The notes below the pieces were generated by a model that was not told the origin of the DNA, searched no databases, and was given only the letters and a program-made list of their open reading frames with translations. Shown one piece after another: positions 6,652-14,013 of a stretch of 64,000 nt of DNA (positions are counted from its first letter, which is position 1; each line of letters starts with the position of its first letter). The translations under genes were made by a program, and so were the position numbers. The stretch covers positions 4,650,001 to 4,714,000 of the forward strand of contig OZ257155.1 in the NCBI GenBank assembly GCA_965279355.1, given 5' to 3'. Source of the stretch: G965279355 sp965279355 (GTDB taxonomy: Bacteria > Pseudomonadota > Alphaproteobacteria > CACIAM-22H2).

Positions 6652-9573
6652 ATGCTCACCCGGAAATCCTCTGTCTCGACGAACGGCACCCGCCTCAGCA
6701 AGGCATTCACTGCCAGCGCCGGAGGTGCCGCCGTCGATCGCCGCACCTTCCTTCGCCGGTCCGGTCTTGCCGCCGGCGGTCTCGCCGCTGCGTCGGGCCT
6801 GGCACTCGGCACGGTGAAACGCGCAGACGCACAGGCGCCCCGCGCCGCGTCTGGCGAGGTGAAGCTGGTGAAGAACACCTGCACGCACTGCTCGGTCGGC
6901 TGCACGGTCACCGCCGAAGTCGTAAACGGCGTGTGGATCAGCCAGGAACCAACCTTTGAATCGCCGATCAATCTCGGGGCGCATTGCGCCAAGGGTGCCG
7001 CGCTCCGTGAAGTCTGCGTCGGCGAGCGCCGCTTGAAATATCCGATGAAGCTCGAAGGCGGGCAGTGGAAGCGGATGAGCTGGGAACAGGCGATCAACGA
7101 AGTCGGCGACAAGATGCTGAAGATTCGGGAGGCTTCGGGGCCAGACTCGGTCTACTGGTTGGGCTCCGCGAAGTTCACCAATGAAGGTGCCTATTGGTTC
7201 CGCAAATTCGCGGCATTCTGGGGCACCAACAACGTCGATCATCAGGCGCGCATCTGCCATTCGACGACGGTGTCGGGCGTCGGCCAGACCTTCGGGTATG
7301 GCGCGATGACCAACAGCTATAACGATATCCAGAACAGCCGTTCGATCTTCCTGATCGGCTCGAATGCGGCGGAAGCGCATCCGGTGTCGCTGCTGCACAT
7401 GCTGCGCGGCAAGGAAAACAACAACGCGCCGTTCATCGTCTGCGACCCGCGCTTTACCCGCACGGCCGCGCATTCGACCGAACATGTGCGGATGCGTCCC
7501 GGCACCGATATTGCGCTGATCTGGGGCATCCTCTGGCACACGTTCGAGAATGGCTGGGAGGACAAGGACTACATTGCCAAGCGCGTCTACGGCATGGACG
7601 ACGTCCGCAAGGAAGTCGCCAAGTACACGCCCACGGAAGTGGAGCGCATCACCGGCGTGCCCGGCGCCCAGCTTCGTCGCGTCGCGCAGACCCTCGCCAA
7701 CAACCGACCCTTCACCATCATCTGGTGCATGGGTGGTACGCAGCACACTGTCGGGTCGGCTAATGTGCGCGCGTACTGTGTTCTCGGTCTGGCGCACGGC
7801 ACGATTGGAACCTCGGGCGGCGGCGCCAACATCTATCGCGGCCATTGCAACGTGCAGGGCGCGACCGACATGGGTGTCGAGCCGATCACCCTGCCGGCCT
7901 ATTACGGTCTCGCCGAAGGTTCGTGGCGCCACTGGAGCCGGGTGTGGAATGTCAACTACGACTACATGCTGGGACGGTTCGGTTCGAAGGCGTTGATGGA
8001 AGCGCCTGGTATCCCGGAATCGCGCTGGCACGACGGCGTGCTCGAGAAAAAGGAAAATCTCGAACAGCCCAATAATCTGAAGGCGATGGTGTTCTGGGGC
8101 CATGGCGCCAATACGCAGACCCGCGGCCCGGATGCCAAGAAGGCAATGGACAAGGTTGACATGCTGGTCGTGATCGATCCGCATCCGATCCAGGTTGCGG
8201 CGATGTCCGACCGCAAGGACGGCATTTACCTGCTGCCGGCCGCCTCGGCGCTGGAGCAGGATGGATCGCGCACCGCGTCCAACCGGTCTCTTCAGTGGGG
8301 CTACAAGATTGTCGACCCGATCTTCGAATCGAAGAAGGACCTCGACATCATGCATATGTTCGCGAAGAAGTTCGGCTTCGTGGACGAGATGTTCAAGAAC
8401 GTGAAGGTCGAGAACGGCAGCGTTCTGGCCGAAGACGTGCTGCGCGAGCTGAACGCGGGGTCGCTGACGATCGGTTATTCGGGTCAGTCGCCGGAGCGGC
8501 TCAAGCTGCACATGGCGAACCAGAAGGATTTCGATCCGAAGACGATGACGGCGAAGTCGGGTCCCTGCGCCGGCGACAGCTACGGCCTGCCGTGGCCGTG
8601 CTGGGGCACGGCGGAGCACAAACATCCGGGCACACCGATCCTCTACGATCCCTCGAAGGCTGTGAAAGACGGCGGCCTGAATTTCCGTGCCTTGTTCACG
8701 GAATATCAGGGCACCAGCCTGCTCGCGGAAAATTCGTATCCGCTTGGCGCCGAGATCAAGGACGGGCATCCGCAGTTCACCTACGGCATGCTCAAGAGGC
8801 TCGGTTGGGACAAGGATCTGACAGCTGCGGAAAAGGAAACCATCGAGCGGATCGGCGGTGCCAATCCGGATGCAGTTGCCTGGAGCACGGACCTTTCGGC
8901 CGGCATCATCCGGGTCGCGATCCTTCATGGTTGCGCGCCGTTTGGAAACGGCAAGGCGCGGGCGAATGTCTGGAACTTCCCGGACCCGATCCCGACGCAT
9001 CGCGAACCGCTCTACGCGCCGGATCGCCAGATGGTCTCGAAGTATCCGACTTACGCGGATCGCAAGAGCCATCGCCTGCCGATCAAGTTCAAGTCCATCC
9101 AGGACGTGGACTTCTCGAAGGACTACCCGATCGTCCTCACCTCCGGCCGCCTGGTCGAATACGAAGGCGGTGGCGACGAGACACGGTCGAACAAGTGGCT
9201 CGCCGAGTTGCAGCAGGAAATGTTCATCGAGGTGAACCCGGTGGACGCGGCCGCCAAGGGCATCAAGAACTGGGACTTCGTCTGGGTGTACAGCCCGAAC
9301 AGCAGGGACCTGGTCTACGGGGACGATCCGAAGCAGCCGGTCCGGCTCAAGGTGCGCGCGATGCTGACCGAGCGTGTCGGCAAAGGCGTTGCCTGGATGC
9401 CGTTCCATTTCGCTGGCTGGTGGATGGGCGAGGACCGTCGTCACCGCTATCCGGCGGGCACCGATCCCATCGTGCTCGGCGAGGCGGTCAATACCGGCCT
9501 TACCTACGGTTACGATCCTGTCACGCAGATGCAGGAAACCAAGACCTCGCTCTGCCGCATTGAGAAAGTCTGA
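6652..9573 (+). CDS. fdh3A: Formate dehydrogenase catalytic (alpha) subunit, FDH3 type
   Basis: This is a 973-aa periplasmic Mo/W-bis-MGD oxidoreductase that oxidises formate to CO2. The twin-arginine leader DRRTFLRRSG is at residues 29-38, with export after about residue 61. Cys77, Cys80, Cys84 and Cys112 (CTHCSVGC...HCAKG) ligate a [4Fe-4S] cluster. The active-site region QARICHSTTV has Cys202 as metal ligand, where E. coli FdnG has selenocysteine. The C-terminal molybdopterin dinucleotide-binding domain covers about 810-973 (TSGRLVEYEGGGDETRSNKW). The next gene encodes its electron-transfer subunit after 14 nt. The nearby tungstate transporter raises the possibility of tungsten at the active site, which sequence alone cannot show. 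Confidence 0.93.
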   Translation: MLTRKSSVSTNGTRLSKAFTASAGGAAVDRRTFLRRSGLAAGGLAAASGLALGTVKRADAQAPRAASGEVKLVKNTCTHCSVGCTVTAEVVNGVWISQEPTFESPINLGAHCAKGAALREVCVGERRLKYPMKLEGGQWKRMSWEQAINEVGDKMLKIREASGPDSVYWLGSAKFTNEGAYWFRKFAAFWGTNNVDHQARICHSTTVSGVGQTFGYGAMTNSYNDIQNSRSIFLIGSNAAEAHPVSLLHMLRGKENNNAPFIVCDPRFTRTAAHSTEHVRMRPGTDIALIWGILWHTFENGWEDKDYIAKRVYGMDDVRKEVAKYTPTEVERITGVPGAQLRRVAQTLANNRPFTIIWCMGGTQHTVGSANVRAYCVLGLAHGTIGTSGGGANIYRGHCNVQGATDMGVEPITLPAYYGLAEGSWRHWSRVWNVNYDYMLGRFGSKALMEAPGIPESRWHDGVLEKKENLEQPNNLKAMVFWGHGANTQTRGPDAKKAMDKVDMLVVIDPHPIQVAAMSDRKDGIYLLPAASALEQDGSRTASNRSLQWGYKIVDPIFESKKDLDIMHMFAKKFGFVDEMFKNVKVENGSVLAEDVLRELNAGSLTIGYSGQSPERLKLHMANQKDFDPKTMTAKSGPCAGDSYGLPWPCWGTAEHKHPGTPILYDPSKAVKDGGLNFRALFTEYQGTSLLAENSYPLGAEIKDGHPQFTYGMLKRLGWDKDLTAAEKETIERIGGANPDAVAWSTDLSAGIIRVAILHGCAPFGNGKARANVWNFPDPIPTHREPLYAPDRQMVSKYPTYADRKSHRLPIKFKSIQDVDFSKDYPIVLTSGRLVEYEGGGDETRSNKWLAELQQEMFIEVNPVDAAAKGIKNWDFVWVYSPNSRDLVYGDDPKQPVRLKVRAMLTERVGKGVAWMPFHFAGWWMGEDRRHRYPAGTDPIVLGEAVNTGLTYGYDPVTQMQETKTSLCRIEKV

Positions 9574-9587
9574 GGGGAGACACAGCC

Positions 9588-10184
9588 ATGGCAAGAATGA
9601 AGTTCCTCCTCGACGCCGAGCGTTGCATCGAGTGCAACGCCTGCGTCACCGCCTGCAAAAACGAACACGAGGTGCCGTGGGGCATCAATCGCCGCCGCGT
9701 GGTGACGATCAACGACGGCAAGCCCGGCGAGCGTTCGATCTCGATGGCCTGCATGCACTGCACGGATGCGCCGTGCATGGCGGTCTGCCCGGTCGACTGC
9801 TTCTATAAAACGGCAGACGGTGTGGTCCTTCACTCCAAGGACCTCTGCATCGGCTGCGGCTACTGCTTCTACGCCTGCCCGTTCGGAGCGCCGCAATATC
9901 CGCAGGCCGGCAATTTCGGCACGCGCGGCAAGATGGACAAGTGCACCTTCTGCGCCGGCGGCCCGGAGGCCGACAATTCGGAAGCGGAGCGCGCCAAGTA
10001 CGGCCGCAACCGCGTCGCGGAAGGCAAACTGCCTCTCTGCGCCGAGATGTGCTCGACCAAGGCGCTGCTGGCTGGTGACGGCGATGTCATCGCGGGTATC
10101 TATCGCGAGCGTACCGTCACGCGCGGTTACGGCTCCGGGGCCTGGGGTTGGGGCACGGCCTACGGCGACGGATCGCGTTCGTAA
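9588..10184 (+). CDS. fdh3B: Formate dehydrogenase iron-sulfur (beta) subunit, FDH3 type
   Basis: This 198-aa protein carries four [4Fe-4S] cluster motifs: CIECNACVTAC at residues 13-23, CMHCTDAPCMAVC near 52-64, CIGCGYCFYAC near 87-97, and the C-terminal CTFC...CAEMC pair. It transfers electrons from the catalytic subunit to the membrane cytochrome b. There is no leader, so it is expected to be exported with the alpha subunit through the TAT pathway. Length and the closing GYGSGAWGWGTAYG are typical of the Fdh3B group. The start ATG at 9588 is 14 nt after fdh3A, preceded by GGGGAG. A strong hairpin follows its stop. Confidence 0.92.
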   Translation: MARMKFLLDAERCIECNACVTACKNEHEVPWGINRRRVVTINDGKPGERSISMACMHCTDAPCMAVCPVDCFYKTADGVVLHSKDLCIGCGYCFYACPFGAPQYPQAGNFGTRGKMDKCTFCAGGPEADNSEAERAKYGRNRVAEGKLPLCAEMCSTKALLAGDGDVIAGIYRERTVTRGYGSGAWGWGTAYGDGSRS

Positions 10185-10195
10185 GGACTTCCGGG

Positions 10196-10224
10196 AGAAG
10201 GCGGGCTTCAACCCGCCTTCTTTC
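10196..10224 (+). terminator. Intercistronic hairpin after fdh3B
   Basis: AGAAGGCGGG and CCCGCCTTCT form a perfect 10-bp stem with a 6-nt loop, followed by only a short T-rich stretch (TTCATT). It lies inside the operon between fdh3B and the membrane genes. It may act as a partial terminator or RNA-stabilising end that makes the soluble subunits more abundant than the cytochrome. Confidence 0.55.
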
Positions 10225-10246
10225 ATTCGGTTTGGGGGACTGGTAG

Positions 10247-10459
10247 ATGGCGGCAACGATGCAAGAAAGTTCAAATAAATGGATCGGGTGGGTGTTGCTC
10301 ATCCTGTTGGTCATTTCGGCGCTGGCGTTTTCGATGCGCGACAATCGTCTTCGGGATGGCCAGATCGGCAGTTATCAGGGCCGCATGGTCAATGACGGGC
10401 AATTGCCGGCGGAACGGCAGCGGGAGATCGCGAACCGCGTCGGTGTCCAGCGTTACTGA
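10247..10459 (+). CDS. Small single-pass membrane protein of the FDH operon
   Basis: This is a 70-aa protein not matched to a named family here. Residues 12-29 (WIGWVLLILLVISALAFS) form one transmembrane helix, followed by a charged 40-residue tail (MRDNRLRDGQIGSYQGRMVNDG...). The start ATG at 10247 is used; an in-frame ATG at 10259 would shorten it by four residues. It lies between the iron-sulfur and cytochrome subunit genes with no other promoter apparent. A structural or assembly role in the membrane complex is therefore plausible, but unproven. Confidence 0.6.
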   Translation: MAATMQESSNKWIGWVLLILLVISALAFSMRDNRLRDGQIGSYQGRMVNDGQLPAERQREIANRVGVQRY

Positions 10460-10490
10460 TCCAAAACCGCATCAAAGAAGGAATATCGCC

Positions 10491-11510
10491 ATGACGAGCT
10501 TTCTTGGGCGAAGGAACATTGTCGATGGGCTGCGCGCTTTTGCGCTGATTGCCTTCCTGGCCTTCGGTGCCGGGACCGCGTTGGCGCAGGCGCCGGCAGA
10601 ACTGTCTCGGGATACGAATCCAACTGCCCGCCCGATGACCGGGCTAACGGCGTCGTCGGAAGCTGAAATGCTTCGGGCGCTGCAGGGCGTTCAGGGCAGT
10701 GTAACGATTCCGGACCGCAAGGCGGGAACACTGGTTCAGCCGCAGGGTCGCGACTGGCGGGATTCGATCCGTGGCTCGGTCGCCGTCTGGGGCGCCTGGT
10801 TTGTGCTCGGCATGCTGTGCGTGCTGATCGCGTTCTACATGCTTCGCGGGACCATCATGATCGAAGGCGGTCGCTCCGGCCGGACCATCGAACGTTTCAA
10901 CGCGACGGAACGCCTTGTCCACTGGCTCACCGCCAGTTCGTTCGTGGTGCTGGCGATCACCGGACTCAATGTCGCGTACGGCCGGTACCTTTTGCTACCG
11001 ATCCTCGGACCCGACGGATTTTCGTCATGGTCGATCGCGGCCAAGTGGGCGCATAACTTCGTGGCGTTCCCGTTCATGATCGGCATCGCGCTGATGCTGT
11101 TCATCTGGGTCGCCCAAAACATTCCCAATCGTTACGACCTCGAATGGATCAAGCAGGGCGGCGGGATGTTCACGCGCGGCGCGCATCCGCCCGCCCGCAA
11201 GTTCAACGCCGGACAGAAAGTCATTTTCTGGTCGGTGATCATCGGCGGAACCGTGATCAGTTTCTCGGGGCTTTATCTGCTGTTCCCGTTCTACTTCGGC
11301 GGCATGGACAATCAGCAGTTCATGGTCATTCTGCACTCCATTGTCAGCCTGATCCTGGTCGCCATCATTCTCGCGCATATCTATATCGGTACGCTCGGGA
11401 TGGAGGGCGCATGGGATGCCATGTACACCGGCGAGGTCGACGAGCGCTGGGCGCGCGACCATCACGGCGTATGGGTTGCCGAGATGAAGGGCGGCCGCGG
11501 CGACGACTAA
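10491..11510 (+). CDS. fdh3C: Formate dehydrogenase cytochrome b (gamma) subunit
   Basis: This 339-aa membrane subunit should anchor FDH and pass electrons to quinone through two haems b. The N-terminus is a signal peptide ending GTALAQA. An approximately 60-residue periplasmic segment follows. Then come about five transmembrane segments with histidines in ERLVHWLTASSFVVLAITG, AAKWAHNFVAFPFM and LHSIVSLILVAIILAHIYIGT, which fit the haem ligands of the FdnI/FdoI family. The ATG at 10491 is chosen because AAGAAGGAA sits just upstream and it opens the signal peptide; a frame-open extension upstream overlaps the preceding gene and is not protein-like. The hairpin and terminator just downstream suggest the core operon ends here. 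Confidence 0.88.
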   Translation: MTSFLGRRNIVDGLRAFALIAFLAFGAGTALAQAPAELSRDTNPTARPMTGLTASSEAEMLRALQGVQGSVTIPDRKAGTLVQPQGRDWRDSIRGSVAVWGAWFVLGMLCVLIAFYMLRGTIMIEGGRSGRTIERFNATERLVHWLTASSFVVLAITGLNVAYGRYLLLPILGPDGFSSWSIAAKWAHNFVAFPFMIGIALMLFIWVAQNIPNRYDLEWIKQGGGMFTRGAHPPARKFNAGQKVIFWSVIIGGTVISFSGLYLLFPFYFGGMDNQQFMVILHSIVSLILVAIILAHIYIGTLGMEGAWDAMYTGEVDERWARDHHGVWVAEMKGGRGDD

Positions 11511-11521
11511 CCAAAGGGCGG

Positions 11522-11541
11522 CCCGGGTGCTTGCACCCGGG
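11522..11541. terminator. Perfect hairpin downstream of the FDH gamma gene
   Basis: CCCGGGTGC and GCACCCGGG are separated by TT, giving a 9-bp perfect GC-rich stem-loop 11 nt after the gamma stop and 10 nt before the WD40 start. No T-tract follows, so alone it is more likely a 3'-end stabiliser or a ribosome-site sequestering element than a full terminator. Confidence 0.5.
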
Positions 11542-11551
11542 TCGGTTCCCG

Positions 11552-12529
11552 ATGTCACGATTTCGCTTTCTGACATTTCTGATCGGACCCGCTGCGGCGG
11601 GTTTTTTCGTTTCTGTCGCTCCGATCCCAGCGGTCCATGCCGAGATGACCGGCCATGGCGCGATTGTCAATGCGATTGCGGTCTCCCCTGACGGGAAACA
11701 GGTTCTCTCCGCGAGCTGGGACTACACGGTCCGTCTTTGGGATCTCGCGACACAGAAGGAAATCGCCGTCCTGGAAGATCACCGGGCGAGCGTGAACGGC
11801 ATCGTGTTCCTGCCGGGCGGGAAACAGGGCCTCTCGGCGAGCTGGGATTCGACACTTAAATTGTGGGACCTGGCCGACGGCAAGGTGATCCGTACCTTCA
11901 ACGGCCACGCCAACAATGTCAGCAGCGCCGCGGTGACCCGCGACGGGACCCGCGCCGCTTCAGGCGGCTGGGATCGCACGGTACGGGTCTGGGATATCGC
12001 GACTGGTCAGGAGCGCCGCAGGCTGGAAGGCCATCAGGCCAATGTGATGGGCGTTGCATTCCTGCCCGACGGGCGGCGGTTGTTATCCTCAAGCTACGAT
12101 CTGAAGCTCAAGCTCTGGGACACCGAGACCGGTGAAGAGCTGGCGACGCTCGAAGGCCACACGAACAGCGTGAACGGCATCGCGATCTCCGCGGACGGGA
12201 AACGCGCGATGTCCGCCAGCACCGACAGCACGGTGCGGGTCTGGGACCTGGACGAGAAGAAGGAGCTCGCGGTCCTCGAAGGGCATACCGGCTTCGTCAT
12301 TGCGGTGGCGATTTCGCCGGATGGAAAGTTTGCGCTGTCCGGGGGCGGCGACCGGATCATGCGGCTGTGGGATCTGGGAACAGGCCGGGCCGTGCGCAGC
12401 TTCGCCGGTCATCGCCGGCCGATCTGGTCGGTGGCCTTCACGCCGGATGGGCGCCGCGCCCTCTCGGCGGGCCATGACGAGACGATTAAGGTCTGGGACG
12501 TCGCGACGGGAAACGAGATCAACCCGTGA
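11552..12529 (+). CDS. Exported seven-bladed WD40 repeat protein
   Basis: This is a 325-aa protein with a clear signal peptide (MSRFRF, hydrophobic run, AVHA before EMTGHG). Exactly seven WD40 units follow, each of the form GH-x-(V)-ngIavSPDGk-x-lSaS-D-x-tvrvWD, at about residues 34-325. They close a single beta-propeller and leave no room for another domain. It is probably periplasmic and likely a protein-interaction scaffold. It follows the FDH gamma gene and may be co-transcribed by read-through. The start ATG at 11552 opens the signal peptide. An intrinsic-terminator-like hairpin lies inside its first 20 codons. WD40 proteins are seen near FDH3 loci in related bacteria, but a function in formate oxidation is inferred. 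Confidence 0.78.
   Translation: MSRFRFLTFLIGPAAAGFFVSVAPIPAVHAEMTGHGAIVNAIAVSPDGKQVLSASWDYTVRLWDLATQKEIAVLEDHRASVNGIVFLPGGKQGLSASWDSTLKLWDLADGKVIRTFNGHANNVSSAAVTRDGTRAASGGWDRTVRVWDIATGQERRRLEGHQANVMGVAFLPDGRRLLSSSYDLKLKLWDTETGEELATLEGHTNSVNGIAISADGKRAMSASTDSTVRVWDLDEKKELAVLEGHTGFVIAVAISPDGKFALSGGGDRIMRLWDLGTGRAVRSFAGHRRPIWSVAFTPDGRRALSAGHDETIKVWDVATGNEINP
11587..11607 (+). terminator. Intrinsic terminator-like hairpin within the WD40 signal-peptide codons
   Basis: ACCCGC and GCGGGT pair around a TGCG loop and are followed immediately by five to six T residues, then CGTTTCT. This is a normal rho-independent terminator form. It lies 35-55 nt inside the WD40 gene, so it could end the FDH transcript or act as an attenuator for the WD40 protein. 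Confidence 0.55.
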
Positions 12530-12626
12530 CCGCTGCCGTCTGAGGCAGACGCGCAAACATCTCCGCTCAATATAAGGTCGTGGCGGACCCGGTCGAGTCC
12601 GCAAGCCGCACAATCGAAATCAGTGT

Positions 12627-12752
12627 TTAGAGGCGGACGCTATTCGGAGCGCTGTAACGCTCGGTCGCCGACTGCTGCATCGTGCCGAGCCACATGCTGG
12701 CGCCAAAGGCCAAGACCACCATGGCGGCGATGCCAAGAATAATTGCCTTCAT
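12627..12752 (-). CDS. 41-aa small membrane protein
   Basis: This short frame starts MKAIILGIAAMVVLAFGASMW and ends SVRL. It holds one hydrophobic segment (residues 3-22), either a membrane anchor or an uncleaved signal. Support for translation is the excellent ribosome site GGGAGGAG ending 3 nt before the ATG on the minus strand. It lies alone between the WD40 gene and the cytochrome c gene, 82 nt downstream of the latter in the same direction, so it may be co-transcribed with it. No family was recognised and no function is proposed. Confidence 0.55.
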   Translation of the reverse strand: MKAIILGIAAMVVLAFGASMWLGTMQQSATERYSAPNSVRL

Positions 12753-12834
12753 CTGCTCCTCCCAAAGCCGACGACGACGCGACCCGCGCCATTACGAGCA
12801 GCAGTCTATCCGAATCGGCCGTTAAATCAAGCCG

Positions 12835-13206
12835 TTAACCGCCGGTTGCCTGTTTGAGATAGGCAATGAGATTGGCCCGGTCCTGGTCGAGTGATAGCCC
12901 TCCGTACATCTTGGTTCCGGGCAGGAATGCCTCGGCATCCTTCAGATAGGCGTCGAGCGTCTGGTCGTTCCAGATGACCCCCGACTGCTTCAGGGCCTCG
13001 GAATAGCGGTAGTCCGGCACGGAGCCGGCCACCCGGCCAAACAGGCCGTGGAGGCGGGGGCCGACGCGATTGCGGCCGTTGGCTTCCAGGGTGTGGCAGG
13101 CCACGCATTTGCGGAAGAGCTGCTCGCCCTGGGCGTGGTCCTGGGCGGCGGCCGGTTGGGCGACAAGCGCCGCGCCAAGACCCGCGAGGAGGAGGGATGT
13201 CCGCAT
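12835..13206 (-). CDS. Periplasmic class I cytochrome c
   Basis: This 123-aa protein has a signal peptide (MRTSLLLAGLGAALVAQPAAAQ) and the haem-binding motif CVACH at residues 34-38 near the mature N-terminus. The family motif NRVGPRLHGLFGRVAG follows, and the distal methionine ligand is in LPGTKMYGG near residue 98. The C-terminal helix is RANLIAYLKQ. This is the small mitochondrial/c2-like soluble type that shuttles electrons in the periplasm. The gene faces the flagellar regulators divergently; its 5' end lies 92 bp from chpT. A link to the formate dehydrogenase upstream is possible, but only proximity supports it. Confidence 0.9.
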   Translation of the reverse strand: MRTSLLLAGLGAALVAQPAAAQDHAQGEQLFRKCVACHTLEANGRNRVGPRLHGLFGRVAGSVPDYRYSEALKQSGVIWNDQTLDAYLKDAEAFLPGTKMYGGLSLDQDRANLIAYLKQATGG

Positions 13207-13298
13207 GGGGCGATTGTGCCGACCCTGTTGTTCCGCGCAAGCGGCTTGAAAATGGCGCGGCGGCGGGCGACCCTCCCTCCGATTTCGAAGGGAGGGAC

Positions 13299-13946
13299 AT
13301 GGCTCAGGATCTTGATCTCGCAGAGATTGTTGCCGCGCGGATCTGTCACGATCTGGTCGGTCCCGTCGGCGCTGTTTCGAACGGTATCGAGCTGATGGGC
13401 GACGGATCGGCGCCCGATCCCGAGGTCACGGCGCTGATCGCGGTTTCGGCCCAGCAGGCTGCGGCGCGTCTGCAGGCCTTTCGTGTCGCATTCGGTAGCG
13501 GCAACGCATTGCCGGCGGGGAGCATGTTTGCCGAGGTGCGCCGTCTGGCGACGGCTCTCTTCGATGGCGATCGCGTCAAACTCGACTGGCCGGCACCGGA
13601 TGGCGCGATCGAGGCCGCGGCGACGCGTCCCGCCGCCAAACTGGCCCTCAATCTGACCATGATGGGAATGGAGGCCCTGCCGCGCGGCGGGACGGTGCAG
13701 GTTCAGCAGAAAGCGGCCGGGGATCGGCTGACGATGACGGTCGTTGCGGCAGGGAAGGGCGCCAAATTGCCCGATGAGCTGCTGCCTGCGGTAGAAGGCA
13801 AGGTGACATTGGCCGACGTGACGCCGCGTACGGTGTCGGGTTTTATTCTCGCGCGCCTGACGTCGGATATCGGCGGCACGCTGGTTGTAAAGGCGATCGG
13901 CCCGGACCGCCTCGATCTGATCGCGGATGTTCCGTTGCCGCGTTAG
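13299..13946 (+). CDS. chpT: Histidine phosphotransferase ChpT
   Basis: This is a 215-aa cytoplasmic protein. In Caulobacter-type cell-cycle control ChpT carries phosphate from the hybrid kinase CckA to CtrA (and CpdR). The phospho-accepting histidine is His17 in VAARICHDLVGPVGAVSNGIELM, the dimerisation-helix motif of the family. The rest resembles a degenerate histidine-kinase ATPase fold (ALNLTMMGMEALPRGGTVQV, SGFILARLTSDIGGTLVV) without nucleotide-binding boxes. The ATG at 13299 follows GGAGGG at 13291-13296; an open upstream extension has no such site. It precedes a CheA-P1-like gene and ctrA, its expected target, which is convergent. Confidence 0.9.
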   Translation: MAQDLDLAEIVAARICHDLVGPVGAVSNGIELMGDGSAPDPEVTALIAVSAQQAAARLQAFRVAFGSGNALPAGSMFAEVRRLATALFDGDRVKLDWPAPDGAIEAAATRPAAKLALNLTMMGMEALPRGGTVQVQQKAAGDRLTMTVVAAGKGAKLPDELLPAVEGKVTLADVTPRTVSGFILARLTSDIGGTLVVKAIGPDRLDLIADVPLPR

Positions 13947-14013
13947 CGGCGTCCCTATTTCGGGGCCGCATTTTACCGGTTCCTTAAGGTCGTCCTGTCA
14001 TCGTCCTTTGACG

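Noticed and set aside
7255..7257. Selenocysteine codon in formate dehydrogenase
   Set aside because: The active-site codon at residue 202 is TGC (Cys), no in-frame TGA occurs and no SECIS-like element is needed.
6457..9594. 1045-codon open frame antisense to the formate dehydrogenase alpha gene
   Set aside because: Its translation is rich in His/Arg/Asp/Gly with no domain and mirrors the complementary codons of fdh3A. Long antisense frames are common in GC-rich DNA. Similar antisense frames at 686-1906, 15601-17061, 22307-23842, 28119-29822, 44568-45926 and 54497-56773 were dropped for the same reason.
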